Source: Paludisphaera rhizosphaerae
Lineage (GTDB): Bacteria > Planctomycetota > Planctomycetia > Isosphaerales > Isosphaeraceae
Assembly: GCF_011065895.1 (NCBI RefSeq)
Contig: NZ_JAALCR010000006.1
Coordinates: 248,001 to 312,000 of the forward strand
Direction: 5' to 3'
Length of the DNA stretch: 64,000 bases
Position 1 is the stretch's first letter. Each line of letters starts with the position of its first letter. The notes below the pieces were generated by a model. The model was not told the DNA's origin, did no database searches, and saw only the letters and a list, made by a program, of their open reading frames with translations. The position numbers and the translations under genes are program-made. Shown here in pieces: positions 53,295 through 63,400 of the stretch.

Positions 53295-54980
53295 TCACGA
53301 CACCGTCAGCAGCCGGAGCGCCGTGGAGCGTTCCTCGACGGCCTCGGAGTCGCTGACGGCCTCGGTCTGGAAGTCGACCTCGATGGCGCCGCCGGCGGTC
53401 AGGTCCAGGGCGGTGACGTTGAGGCGGCCGTCTCTCGTGATGGCGAACTTGACGCGGATCGGGCTGTGGGCGGGGAGGCGTTCGGGGAGGTTCAGCGTCG
53501 CCACGCCGACTTCCTGGCAGTCGGTCGGCTCGGGGCTGTCGCGCTCGCCCGACATAACCTTGATGTCCACGGCCATCTGATTGTCGGCGTCGGTGCCGAA
53601 GTCGGTCGAGCGTTCGAAGGGGACCTCGGTGTTCCTCGGCAGGAGATAGACGACGACCTCTTGCCGTTTGTCGTTCAGGGCCACCACGCCCAGGCTCTTG
53701 GACAGGACGTTGACGATCTTCGTTCCGACCAACTCGCGGACCGGGCCCGTCAGTGTGAAGCCGAGCTGCTTCTCCAGGCGGTCGAGGGCCTCGGCCACCT
53801 CTTCCTCGGGGACGTCGCTCAGCTCGATGGGAGCCCGGTCGGCGTCGGCCGACGCCTCACCCGCTTCGGCGGCCTCGGCGGCGAGGATCTCCTGCACGCC
53901 CTGCTGGAGCGACTCCTTCAGGCCGTAGAGCGCCGCGCCCTTGGCGACGGCCTCGTCCGGGTCGTAGCTCTCGGGCTCGACGTTGAACTCGGCGATGATC
54001 CGGTCGCGGACCTGGGGCATTCGCGTGGCGCCGCCGACGAGGATGATCTTGTCGAAGGTCTGGCAGCCCTTGGCGCGGGCGTCGTCGAGCATCTCGCGGG
54101 TCAGCTCGATCGTGCGGTCGAGGAGGTGCTTCGTGACCTCCTCGAACTTCGCCCGGTCCAGTTCGACGCGGGCCTGCTTGCCGGCGTGGGTCACGCGGAA
54201 CGGGGCCTTGTCGCGCTGGGAGAGCGTCTTCTTGCCGCGCTCGGCCTGGAGCGTCAGATCGTTGAGGACCTCAGGGTCGTCGAGCGGGTCGGACTCCTCG
54301 CCGGTCTGCTCGCGGAATTGTTCGGCGAGGTACATCACGACGGCCTCGTCCCAGAGCACGCCGCCGAGCCGGTGGTCGCCGCCGGTGCAGACCACGCGGA
54401 TGAGCCGGTCCTTGATTTCGATCATCGTGACGTCGAAGGTGCCGCCGCCGAGGTCGTAGACGAGGACCGTCTGGTCGGCCCCCTGCTCCAGCCCATAAGC
54501 GACGGCCGCGGCGGTGGGCTCGTTGAGGATCGCCCGGACGTTCAGCCCGGCGAGCCGGCCGGCGTTCGCGGTGGCCTCGCGCTCGGGCGTCCCGAAGTAG
54601 GCCGGGCAGGTGATGACGACGTCGGTCACCGATTCGCCGAGCGCGACCTCGGCGTCGCCGACGATCTTGCGGAGGATGAACGAGGAGACGTCCTCTGCGT
54701 TGTACGTCTTCCCCTCGTTCTCGAAGACGAAGTTGGGGTCGCCCATGTGCTGCTTGACCCGCGAGACGACCCGGTGCGGCTCCACCTTGGCCGACTCCTT
54801 GGCCGTGTCGCCCACGATCACGGCGTCGCCGTCGAACAGGACGACCGAGGGGGTGATCCGCTCGCTCTCCTGGTTCGGCACCACCACCGCCTTGCCGTGC
54901 TCGTCGACGTACGAGATCACGGAGTACGTCGTCCCCAGGTCGATCCCGTAGACGCGCTTCAAACCCTCGGGCTGAGACAT
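53295..54980 (-). CDS. Hsp70 family protein (DnaK-like, short C-terminus)
   Basis: The ATG of MSQPEGLKRVYGIDLGTTYS follows GGGAG at about 8-10 bases. An upstream in-frame extension is not supported. The 561-residue protein has an intact ATPase domain: GIDLGTTYSVISYVD, LVYDLGGGTFDVTMIEI and IILVGGATRMPQV. A beta substrate-binding part follows (about residues 445-555), with LSKSLGVVALNDKRQEV and LLPRNTEVPFERS. An acidic insert (about 400-420) is present and the helical lid is absent. It is not the housekeeping DnaK by size and neighbours (no grpE or dnaJ here). It is the first gene of the Hsp70/FHA/VWA cluster. Confidence 0.9.
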   Translation of the reverse strand: MSQPEGLKRVYGIDLGTTYSVISYVDEHGKAVVVPNQESERITPSVVLFDGDAVIVGDTAKESAKVEPHRVVSRVKQHMGDPNFVFENEGKTYNAEDVSSFILRKIVGDAEVALGESVTDVVITCPAYFGTPEREATANAGRLAGLNVRAILNEPTAAAVAYGLEQGADQTVLVYDLGGGTFDVTMIEIKDRLIRVVCTGGDHRLGGVLWDEAVVMYLAEQFREQTGEESDPLDDPEVLNDLTLQAERGKKTLSQRDKAPFRVTHAGKQARVELDRAKFEEVTKHLLDRTIELTREMLDDARAKGCQTFDKIILVGGATRMPQVRDRIIAEFNVEPESYDPDEAVAKGAALYGLKESLQQGVQEILAAEAAEAGEASADADRAPIELSDVPEEEVAEALDRLEKQLGFTLTGPVRELVGTKIVNVLSKSLGVVALNDKRQEVVVYLLPRNTEVPFERSTDFGTDADNQMAVDIKVMSGERDSPEPTDCQEVGVATLNLPERLPAHSPIRVKFAITRDGRLNVTALDLTAGGAIEVDFQTEAVSDSEAVEERSTALRLLTVS

Positions 54981-55460
54981 GTGGGGCGCTCCCGCTGGGT
55001 GCTGGATCAGGGCCGGCGATCGAGAAGGTGCGACGGCCTTCGTCGTGAACTGGACATGGACGCCTGGGTCGAGGGGCTCGATCGGTCGTGGCTGCGGCGA
55101 CGGCCCTTCGGAGTGTTCGCCGTCCGCCTCCGTTTCTTCAACCGACTTCCCTATATTATTCGGATCGCCGGCGACTGATGGAAGCGCGCAGGCTCTTTGG
55201 AATCTCGGATCGGCGGTCGCCACGAGCGCCGGCCTCTCCCGTCGCGTCGGTCGACCGCCGATCGGCTCTGGACGGAGGAGCCTGGAATCCCTACGCTATA
55301 GATTGACCGGGAGCCGTGGGCGGCTCAGGCGTCCTCTCTCCTTCCCAACTGGTTTCCCGAGGCGGCGAACGGAATGCGCTAAATCAAGCGTGATTTCGGC
55401 GCGGCGATCGGTCGGGGCGGGCCACGGAACAGTCATCGGGACGACTCGGCGGTTCGTCTT
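54981..55460. other. Divergent intergenic region between Hsp70 and ptsI
   Basis: This region carries the promoters of two diverging units. An AT-rich patch (CTATATTATT, 55151-55160) could hold a -10 for the minus-strand cluster, and CTATAGA at about 55296 a weak one for ptsI. Neither has a clear -35. GAGCCG/CGGCTC at about 55311 forms a short hairpin. Confidence 0.35.
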
Positions 55461-57236
55461 ATGCTCAAAGGCATCGGTGTCAGTCCTGGCGTGGTGGTGG
55501 GCGTCGCCTACCGGGTGGAGTCGGTGCTCGGCGCTGGGGAGCCTCAGTCGCTCGAGAGCGCGGCCATGGTCCCCGGCGAGATCGCCCGGTTCGACCGCGC
55601 GGTCGAGGAGACCACGGTCGAGCTGGAGACGTTCGTCCAGCGGATCGCCCTGGAACTGGGGACGCCCGCGGCCGACATCTTCAAGACCCACCTCCAGATG
55701 GTCAACGACCCGGAGATGACCGCGCGGGTCCATGCGGCGATTGAGAAGAAGCGGCTGACGGCGCTCTCGGCCTTGCAGTCGGTGATGAACGCCTACGCGG
55801 CGCAGTTCGCCCGGATCGATCAGGACTACTTCCGCGAGCGCGTCACCGACGTTCGCGACGTGATGACCCGGATCGGCTCACACCTGACGCGCAAGCCCGG
55901 CCCGGCCGAAAACGGCAACGGCGCAACCGAGTCGCATGCCGGCGAGGAGCCGGTGATCCTGGTGGCTCATGAGATCCTCCCCAGCCAGGCGATGAGCCTG
56001 GGGAACCTGGCGATCGCCGGGATCGTCACCGAGACCGGCGGCTCGACGAGCCACGCCGCGATCCTCGCCCGCAGCCGAGGCATCCCCGCCGTCTCAGGCG
56101 TCGACGGGATCATGAACGACGTCGTCGCCGGTGACCTCATGGTCGTCGACGGTCGCGAGGGCCACGTGATCGTTCGCCCCGACCGCGAGGCCACTTCCGC
56201 CTACCGCAAGGTCCAGCGCGAGTTCTTCCTGCTGAAGGATCGGCTGGTCGCCAATCGCGATCAGCCCGCCGTGAGTTGCGACGGCACCCACGTCGAAGTC
56301 CTGGCCAACATCAACAACCTCGCCGACGCGCAGGCCGCCGATTCCGTCGGCGCCGCCGGCGTGGGCCTCTTTCGGACCGAGTATCTCTTCCTCACTCACC
56401 ACGACGTTCCCGGTGAGGAAGAACAGTACGAGTACTACCGTCAGATCGTCCTCAGCTCCCCCAACAAGACGACCACGATCCGCACCCTCGACCTCGGCGG
56501 CGACAAGACGGTCCCCTACCTGGGACGCCGCAACGAGCCGAACCCGTTCATGGGCTGGCGCTCGGTCCGGATCTTCTTCGAGAACCCCAAGCTCCTGGTG
56601 ACCCAGATCCGCGCCATCCTCCGCGCAGGAAGGCACGGCAAGGTCTCCATGCTCTTTCCGATGATCACGACCGTGGAGGAGCTGCGTCGGCTCAACACGA
56701 TGGTCAAGGAGGCCAAGAGCAACCTCAGGCGCGAGGGGGTCCCGTTCGCCGACGACGTCAAGACGGGCGTCATGGTCGAGGTCCCCGCAGCCGCCGTCTG
56801 CATCGACGCGCTCCTGCGCGAGACCGACTTCATCTCGATCGGCTCCAACGACCTCATCCAGTACCTGGTCGCCGCCGATCGCGACAATCCCAAGGTCGCC
56901 CACCTCTGCGAGCCCCTCAGCCCGTCGATCTTCCGGATTATCAACATGGTCCTGGAGGCCTGCCAGCGCACGGGGACGCCGGTCACGGTCTGCGGCGAGA
57001 TGGCCGGCCAGCCCAGGGCGGCGCTGGTCCTCTTCGGCATGGGCCTGCGGCGGTTCAGCATGAGCCCCGCCTTCGTCCCCCAGATCAAGGCGCTGATCGC
57101 CTCCGTGACGACCGCTCAGGCCGAACGGTTCGCCCACCACGTCCTTCAGCTCTCCACGAGCGACGAGATCCGGGCCTACCTCTCCGAGCGGCTGCACGAG
57201 GTTTCCGCCGAGCTGGAAGCCATCGACTTCGCCTGA
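55461..57236 (+). CDS. ptsI: Phosphoenolpyruvate-protein phosphotransferase (PTS enzyme I)
   Basis: The 591-residue protein is full length for enzyme I. The N-terminal domain begins GIGVSPGVVVGVAYR. The phosphorylated histidine is His198 in GGSTSHAAILARSRGIPAV. LFRTEYLFL, TIRTLDLGGDK and IGSNDLIQYLVAADRDN line the PEP site. Cys511 in VTVCGEMAG is the catalytic cysteine. It transfers phosphate from PEP to HPr. No HPr or sugar EII gene is near, so it may serve a regulatory PTS. The start codon has only a weak ribosome site (CGGGACGACTCGGCGG). Confidence 0.94.
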   Translation: MLKGIGVSPGVVVGVAYRVESVLGAGEPQSLESAAMVPGEIARFDRAVEETTVELETFVQRIALELGTPAADIFKTHLQMVNDPEMTARVHAAIEKKRLTALSALQSVMNAYAAQFARIDQDYFRERVTDVRDVMTRIGSHLTRKPGPAENGNGATESHAGEEPVILVAHEILPSQAMSLGNLAIAGIVTETGGSTSHAAILARSRGIPAVSGVDGIMNDVVAGDLMVVDGREGHVIVRPDREATSAYRKVQREFFLLKDRLVANRDQPAVSCDGTHVEVLANINNLADAQAADSVGAAGVGLFRTEYLFLTHHDVPGEEEQYEYYRQIVLSSPNKTTTIRTLDLGGDKTVPYLGRRNEPNPFMGWRSVRIFFENPKLLVTQIRAILRAGRHGKVSMLFPMITTVEELRRLNTMVKEAKSNLRREGVPFADDVKTGVMVEVPAAAVCIDALLRETDFISIGSNDLIQYLVAADRDNPKVAHLCEPLSPSIFRIINMVLEACQRTGTPVTVCGEMAGQPRAALVLFGMGLRRFSMSPAFVPQIKALIASVTTAQAERFAHHVLQLSTSDEIRAYLSERLHEVSAELEAIDFA

Positions 57237-57239
57237 CCC

Positions 57240-57596
57240 TCACGCCCGCTGGAAGAGCCGGGCGACGGCGAAACAAACCAGCGGCGCCAGGTTGACCAGG
57301 GCGATGAACGGGAACCCGCGATACCCGATCGTCGCGAAAAACACCGCCGTCGCCGCGACGGTCGCGAACGCGCCGGGCCACGCCCAAACCGTCGTCGCGG
57401 CGAGCGCCAGCAGCATTCCGAAGTGGAGCGCCTGCACCCACCAGACCCAGAGCAGCGGCCAGGCCGTGCCGCTGGCGAGGAACCATTCTCCCAGGTGCTC
57501 GACGAAGAAAGCGCCCCAGAACAGGAAGAGCAGCAAGGCGAATCCACGCCCCGCCCACTCGAATGCATCGGCGAACCAATTTGATGTCTGTTGCAT
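57240..57596 (-). CDS. Small integral membrane protein (118 aa)
   Basis: The ATG of MQQTSNWFADAFEW follows GGGAGA at 8 bases. Four hydrophobic helices fill the protein (GFALLLFLFWGAFFVEHLGEWF, LLWVWWVQALHFGMLLALAATT, AFATVAATAVFFATIGY, FPFIALVNLAPLVCFAVARLF). No family is recognised. It ends 4 bases from the convergent ptsI stop. Confidence 0.75.
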   Translation of the reverse strand: MQQTSNWFADAFEWAGRGFALLLFLFWGAFFVEHLGEWFLASGTAWPLLWVWWVQALHFGMLLALAATTVWAWPGAFATVAATAVFFATIGYRGFPFIALVNLAPLVCFAVARLFQRA

Positions 57597-57815
57597 GGTG
57601 AATCTCCCGGGGGCGATGATTCTCCCCGAATGATTCATGCTCAAAGGTCGACCGACTGTGCCGTCGGGCGGATGAATCCGCGAGCGTCGTGGGTCGTCCT
57701 CCTTGACCCAGTCTGCCCGTTGTGAAGCGCAGGCGGCAAGAAGACCGCGCCAGCCGTGAAATCCACGGTTGTCCGGGCGTTAAGGCCGATTCTACAATGA
57801 TCGGTAGCGGCGAGA

Positions 57816-59246
57816 ATGACCGTGCGCTCCCTGGGCGAAAGCGAGGCTGCCGTGGGTCGCGGAATGCTGGGGCTGGGCGTCGGTCTGTCGCTCGCACTCT
57901 CGGCTGCCGTCGCCGCGACGCGGGCCGATCTGATCGCGCTGAAAGGGGGCGGTCAGGTGCAGGGGAAGGTGGTCCCAGACCCTGACGACAAAAAGGGCGA
58001 GCGCATTTTCGTGGTTCTCCCCCGTGGGAAGACCCCCCTGACGCTCCGGAAGGACCAGATCCTCGACGTGCTGGCCCAACCCTCGCCGCTCGACGGGTAC
58101 GCGGAGCGACGGGCGAAACTCGCCCCCTCGGCTCAGGCCGATTACGACCTCGGTGTTTGGTGCCAATCGCACGAACTCCCGGATCTGGCCGAGGTCCATT
58201 TCGAGGCCGCACTGAAACGCGACCCTGACTTCGCCGACGCCCACCGCAAGCTCGGACACGTCGAGCATGACGGCAAATGGCTGACGGCCGACGAACAGCG
58301 GCGGGCGGCGGGGATGGTCCTGCACAAGGGGAAGTGGGTCCTCGCTGAAGAGAAGGCGAAGGACGACGAGCAGGCCCAGAACTCGGCCGGATTCGCCTCC
58401 TGGGTGCGTCGGATCAAGGTGCTCGTGCAGGGGACTCAGTCCGAGTCGCCCGACCGCCGCCGCGACAGCATCGACCAACTGATGCAGCTCAGGGATCCGG
58501 AGGCCGTCGGCCCGCTGGTCAAGGTTCTGGGCGAGCAGGACCAGGACCTCCGAACCATGTTGGCGCAGGTTCTTGGCGAGATCCCAGGCGACGCCGCCGC
58601 CAGGTCCCTTGTGGACATGATCCTGCGCGATCCTGACGACGCCGTCCGCAACGTGGTCGTCGATCGGCTCCGGAAGCGGGAGGAAGCCATCGTTCCCTCG
58701 CGGCTGGTCAAGGCGCTCAAGTCGTCGGACGTCTCGGTCATCAACCGTGCGGCCTGGGCGCTGGGGCGTCTGGACGTCTTCTCCTCCGTGCCGAGGCTGC
58801 TGGAGGTCCTCGTCACGACGGAGGAGCGGGTCGTTCTGATCCCATCCAGTCGACCGGCCTATCCCGGGTACGGCCAGCCTCCCCTGATCGCCTACAACGG
58901 TAGTTCGGCGGCTTACATGACGGGCCCGGTGGTCGGACCGGGAGCCGTGGCGTATGGGGCGTTCGTCGTTCCCAACGTGATCGGTTTCGACCCACTGAAC
59001 GGCGGGGCGCCGATCAGCGTCGGCGATGGCATGACCTCTGGTGGGGTGTTTGGCGCCGGGGTGGGCGCCGATCGCGGCCCACAGCCGGGAATCGTGTACA
59101 TTACCTCGCAGAACGTGGAGGTCCGCACCGCGTTGAACAAGCTCACGGGTCAGGACTTCGAATACGACGTCGCCGCGTGGCGGGCGTGGATCTCTCGGTT
59201 CTTCAACCCTCGTCCCGACCCCATCCGTCGCGCCCCTCAGCCTTGA
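57816..59246 (+). CDS. Exported HEAT/TPR-repeat protein
   Basis: The 476-residue protein has a signal-like helix (GLGVGLSLALSAAVAATRA). It then has a small beta domain (LIALKGGGQVQGKVVPDPDD), a TPR (ADYDLGVWCQSHELPDLAEVHFEAALKRDPDFADAHRKLGHV) and HEAT repeats (about 210-340: RDPEAVGPLVKVLGEQDQDLR, AARSLVDMILRDPDDAVRNVVVDRL). The C-terminus is glycine- and proline-rich, with no repeat. The ribosome site is weak (GGCGAG 3-5 bases before the ATG). A periplasmic scaffold is the likely role. Confidence 0.75.
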   Translation: MTVRSLGESEAAVGRGMLGLGVGLSLALSAAVAATRADLIALKGGGQVQGKVVPDPDDKKGERIFVVLPRGKTPLTLRKDQILDVLAQPSPLDGYAERRAKLAPSAQADYDLGVWCQSHELPDLAEVHFEAALKRDPDFADAHRKLGHVEHDGKWLTADEQRRAAGMVLHKGKWVLAEEKAKDDEQAQNSAGFASWVRRIKVLVQGTQSESPDRRRDSIDQLMQLRDPEAVGPLVKVLGEQDQDLRTMLAQVLGEIPGDAAARSLVDMILRDPDDAVRNVVVDRLRKREEAIVPSRLVKALKSSDVSVINRAAWALGRLDVFSSVPRLLEVLVTTEERVVLIPSSRPAYPGYGQPPLIAYNGSSAAYMTGPVVGPGAVAYGAFVVPNVIGFDPLNGGAPISVGDGMTSGGVFGAGVGADRGPQPGIVYITSQNVEVRTALNKLTGQDFEYDVAAWRAWISRFFNPRPDPIRRAPQP

Positions 59247-59314
59247 CTTGATCCCGCGACGGCCTCGACGTACCATTCGGGCTCGGGACCGGGGGCCCTG
59301 GGGGAGAGGCTGAC

Positions 59315-60235
59315 ATGGAGGTCGAGATCGACGACGAACGCGACATCGAGCGGATCCGGCTGATCCGCGAGGTTCGCCAACGCCTCGAATCATTGGCAAG
59401 GGCCGGGGTCTCCACGCTGCCGAAGTCCCCGGAACGTCCGCCCGTTCCGCGTTCGGCCGTCGTTGAGCCCCCGCGCGAGGCCCCCCCCGTCATCTCCGCC
59501 CCTGCCTCTCCACCGGTGGTCGAGCAGCCCAAACCGGCGGCGGCCCCTCCGCCGCCGCCGAGGCCCGCCCCGCCGCCCAAGCAGAGACCGGTCGAAGCCC
59601 CGGGCTCCCTTTTCGGCGCCGTCGAATTCAAGGCTCCCTTCATCGAGCCGGCGGATCGTTCGGCGGCCCTGGCGGTGATCGCACAGGAAGTCGCCGCCTG
59701 CGTCCGCTGCCCGGTCCTGGTGCAGAACCGAACGCAGACCGTCTTCGCCGATGGATCGCCCACGGCCCGGCTCATGTTCATCGGCGAAGCGCCCGGAGCC
59801 GACGAAGATCGCCGCGGCGTCCCGTTCGTCGGCAAGGCGGGCCAACTCCTGACGGACATGATCACCAAGGGGATGGGCCTGCGCCGGGAGGACGTCTACA
59901 TCGCCAACATCCTCAAATGCCGTCCCCCTGAGAACCGCGACCCCACGCCCGAGGAATCGTCGAACTGCTTCGGGTATCTCGAACGACAGATCGAGATCGT
60001 CCGCCCCGAATATCTCTGCTTGTTGGGGAGGATTTCGGCGACGACCCTTCTCAACACGGCTCTGAGCATGAGCCGGCTTCGAGGGCGCTGGCACCGCGTC
60101 TTCGGCGTCCCGACGATCGCCACGTACCACCCCGCCTACCTCCTCCGCAACCCTGCGGCGAAGAAGGACTCGTGGGAGGACCTGCAAATGCTCATGAGGG
60201 CGATGGGGCTGGTCGTGCCGAAGAAGAAGGGTTGA
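59315..60235 (+). CDS. Family 4 uracil-DNA glycosylase with 4Fe-4S cluster
   Basis: The ATG has GGGGAGAGG 6 bases upstream. The 306-residue protein has about 110 residues of acidic then proline-rich linker before the catalytic domain. The domain carries the iron-sulfur cysteines CVRC (about residue 129), KCRPP and NC with 15 residues between the last two. Motif A is IGEAPGADEDRRGVPFVGKAGQLL, and TYHPAYLLRNPAAK is the motif B histidine segment. It removes uracil from DNA. The long N-terminal tail is atypical and might be an interaction arm. Confidence 0.9.
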   Translation: MEVEIDDERDIERIRLIREVRQRLESLARAGVSTLPKSPERPPVPRSAVVEPPREAPPVISAPASPPVVEQPKPAAAPPPPPRPAPPPKQRPVEAPGSLFGAVEFKAPFIEPADRSAALAVIAQEVAACVRCPVLVQNRTQTVFADGSPTARLMFIGEAPGADEDRRGVPFVGKAGQLLTDMITKGMGLRREDVYIANILKCRPPENRDPTPEESSNCFGYLERQIEIVRPEYLCLLGRISATTLLNTALSMSRLRGRWHRVFGVPTIATYHPAYLLRNPAAKKDSWEDLQMLMRAMGLVVPKKKG

Positions 60236-60300
60236 TCGACCGCGTCCGCGGCTGTCTCGCCTGGATGATTCGTTACGTCCGTAAATCCGTTTTTCACTTC

Positions 60301-60328
60301 GGAAACTTGCGGCGGGGCCTGCTAAGAT
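60301..60328 (+). promoter_or_regulatory. Candidate promoter of the kinase gene
   Basis: GGAAAC (60301-60306), the classic ECF -35 core, is followed after 16 bases by TAAGAT (60323-60328), about 75 bases before the kinase start. Match to a specific sigma factor is unproven. Confidence 0.3.
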
Positions 60329-60402
60329 CATCCCATCCGACGCTCTGAGGGCTCTCAGCCCGCGGCTGGACCTCGACGGCTCGGCGTGGGAGGTCCTGGA
60401 AG

Positions 60403-63400
60403 ATGAGCGAGCGATCACCCGAGGAGACCCACGGGCCTTCGCCCTCCGAGGTCCAGCGCATGGCCGAGGCCTGCGCGCGCTTTGAAGAGGCATGGCGGCG
60501 AGGCGATCGGCCCGATTTGGAAGAGAGCCTGGCGGACGCGGGGCCGCAAGCGGACCAACTGCTGGAACGGCTGCTGTCGCTGGAGTTGACCTTTCGCGCC
60601 GATGCCGGCGAGGAGCCGAAGCCGGAAGAATACATCTCTCGATTCCCGGCTTCTCGCGGCCTCGTGGAAGCGGCCTTCGCCGAGCTTTCGACGGCGGGCG
60701 GGGCGAGTCGCAAGGCCCCTCTGAGGGGTGTGAATTCCCGCAACCTGCTGGTCGGTATTCTTGCGCTTCAGAACGGGTTCATCGACCACGCGTCTCTCAT
60801 CGCGGCGATCCAGGCGTGGGCGGTGGACAAGTCGCGGCGGCTCGGCGAGATCCTCCTGCGCGCCGGCAAACTGGACGCCAGGCAACTCGAACTGCTGGAG
60901 GCTCTAGCCGAGGAGCATCGCCGGCGGTTTGGCGACGACGTCCACAAGAGCCTCGCCGCCTTCGGCTCGCTCGCCCCGGTGATTCGAGCCGTCGAGGGGA
61001 TGGGCGACCCCGACGTCGAGGCGAGTCTCACCACGCCGCCGACGACCGGCGACACAGATGCCACCACGGCCCACGATGCACCCGATGCCGAGGCCGGCGA
61101 GAATCCAGCCGGAGGCGGTGGAGCACGCGGCAGATCCTGGTCGTCCTCGCGGTTCCGAATTCTCCGCTTCCACGACGCCGGGATGCTCGGTCGGATTTTC
61201 ATCGCTCTGGACCAGGAGTTGAACCGCAACGTCGCCCTGAAGGAGATCCAGGAAAAGCACGCTTACCATCCAGTCAGCCGAGACCAGTTCGTGCTAGAGG
61301 GGATGGTCACCGGCGCCCTGGAGCACCCGGGCATCGTGCCGGTCTACAGCCTCGGTACGCATGAGGACGGCACCCCGTTCTACGCGATGCGGTTCATCCA
61401 GGGGCCCAGTCTGCGCGAAAAGCTGAAGCAACTCCACGGCGCGACCGACGCTGCACCGCCGCCGCCCGGTGAGCCGCCCGTCACGCTCCCCAGGCTGCTC
61501 CGGCATTTCGTGAGCGCCTGCCAGGCGATGGCCTACGCTCACAGTCGGGGGGTGCTGCATCGCGACCTGAAGCCGGACCACATCCTCCTGGGTCCGTTCG
61601 GCGAGACCCTCGTCGTTGACTGGGGGCTGGCCATGCCGATCCCCCGGAAGGAGGGCGAATCGGCCGTCGTCGGCGACTCGATTCATCTGCCGCCAGGCGG
61701 ATACGACTCGACCCTGGCGCAGGATGGCGTCGTCGTCGGAACGGTCGCCTACATGAGCCCGGAACAGGCGGGCGGCTTCATCAGTCGGATGGATCAGACC
61801 AGCGACGTCTACGCGCTGGGGGCCATTCTCTACGCGATCCTGACAGGGAAGGCTCCGTTCACCGGCGGAGACTTCGCCACCATGCTCGGCCGCGTCCGAA
61901 GGGGCGACTTCGCCCGGCCTCGCGAGATCAACCGCGACGTCCCTACCGCGCTGGAAGCCGTCTGCCTGAAGGCCATGGGCCATAATCCCGGAGATCGTTA
62001 CCCCACGGCCGCCGACCTGGCGCAGGACGTCGAGCGATGGCTCGACGACGAGCCCACGATGGCGTTTCTCGAACCGCTTCCGATACGCGCCGGCCGCTGG
62101 CTCCGCCGGCATCAAACCACGGCTGCGGCGGCGGCCGTTGCGCTGATTTCCACGCTCGTCGGGCTCGCCGCGTTGAACGTCCAGACGGCTCGGGCCAATG
62201 CGGCGATCCGCAGCGAACGCGATCTGGCCGCCGTCGCGCGAGACCAAGCTGTGGCGGCTCGACGAGAAGTGGAGGAGAACTACGCGAAATCGCTGGATCT
62301 GACCGAACGCTTCCTCGAACGGATTGCGGCCGAGGATCTCCTCCTCATCCCGGCAGCGATCCCCCTGCGCGAGGACACGGCTGGGATGGCGGCCGGTTTT
62401 CTGGATTCGATCTCGAAGTGGAAACCGGCTGACCCAGAGGTCCGCTTCCAGACCGCGAGAAACTATCGAGAACTGGCCAATATCCGGAGGATTCAGGGGA
62501 AGCTGGACGAACAATCTTACGACCGGGCCGTTGCACTCCTCCGCGAAGCAGCGGTGATCCGGCCCGACGTTCCGAGGTACCGTGACTTCCTGGCGGAGAC
62601 TCTGCTGGATCTGGGTGGGGCCCACCGCATCCGGAACGACCCCGATCGGGCCGCTCCGTTTCTCGCCGAGGCCGCGAAACTGAGCGAGGCGCTCCGCTTG
62701 GAATACCCCAAGGAGCCCAGGTACCAACGGACCGAGGCGAGGGTCTCCAACTCGTTGGCGAACAATCACCTCGGCGTCGGGAGCTTCAAGGAGGCTGCGG
62801 AAGCGGCCGAGCACGCTGTCGGTCTCATGAAACCACTGGCCGATTCCGAGAATCCGGGGAGGACCGACAGGCTTGAGGTGGTCTTGTTTCAGGATACCCT
62901 GGGCGAAGCGCTCCTGGAGTTGCGGGAATTCGCTCGGGCCGCCGCTGAACTCGGCGAGGTCGTCCGTCGGGCCGACGACGAAGTGCAGAAGAACCCGACC
63001 GACAAGCTCAAAACCGTCTTCCGGCAGCAACGTTCGAACGCGCGGACGAAGCTCGCGCGTTCGCTCGCCGGGGCGGGCGGGCAGGCCGAGCAGGCGAAGA
63101 AGGCCGTTGATGGGGCGGTCGGCGAACTGAGTGAGCTGTCGCGAATCAGCCCCAAGAACACGAACTACCGCAGGGCCCTCATCGAGGCCTTGCTCGCCCG
63201 CGCCGAATTGCAGGCCGCTGCGGGGGCCCTGCCGGAAGCTCGCAGCGACCTTACGCGCGCCGACGAGGAGGCTCAGGAGTTGATCAAGGCCGACGCGAAG
63301 AATTCGGCCTTCTCCGCGTTGAAAGGGCGGGCCCTCGGCAAGCTCGCTCTTCTGGACGTTCGCCAGTCGAACGTGAAGGCGGCGCGGCCCCGGCTGGAGG

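Noticed and set aside
55311-55326. Terminator hairpin GAGCCG/CGGCTC
   Set aside because: Six pairs only, no T-run, and lies in a divergent promoter region.
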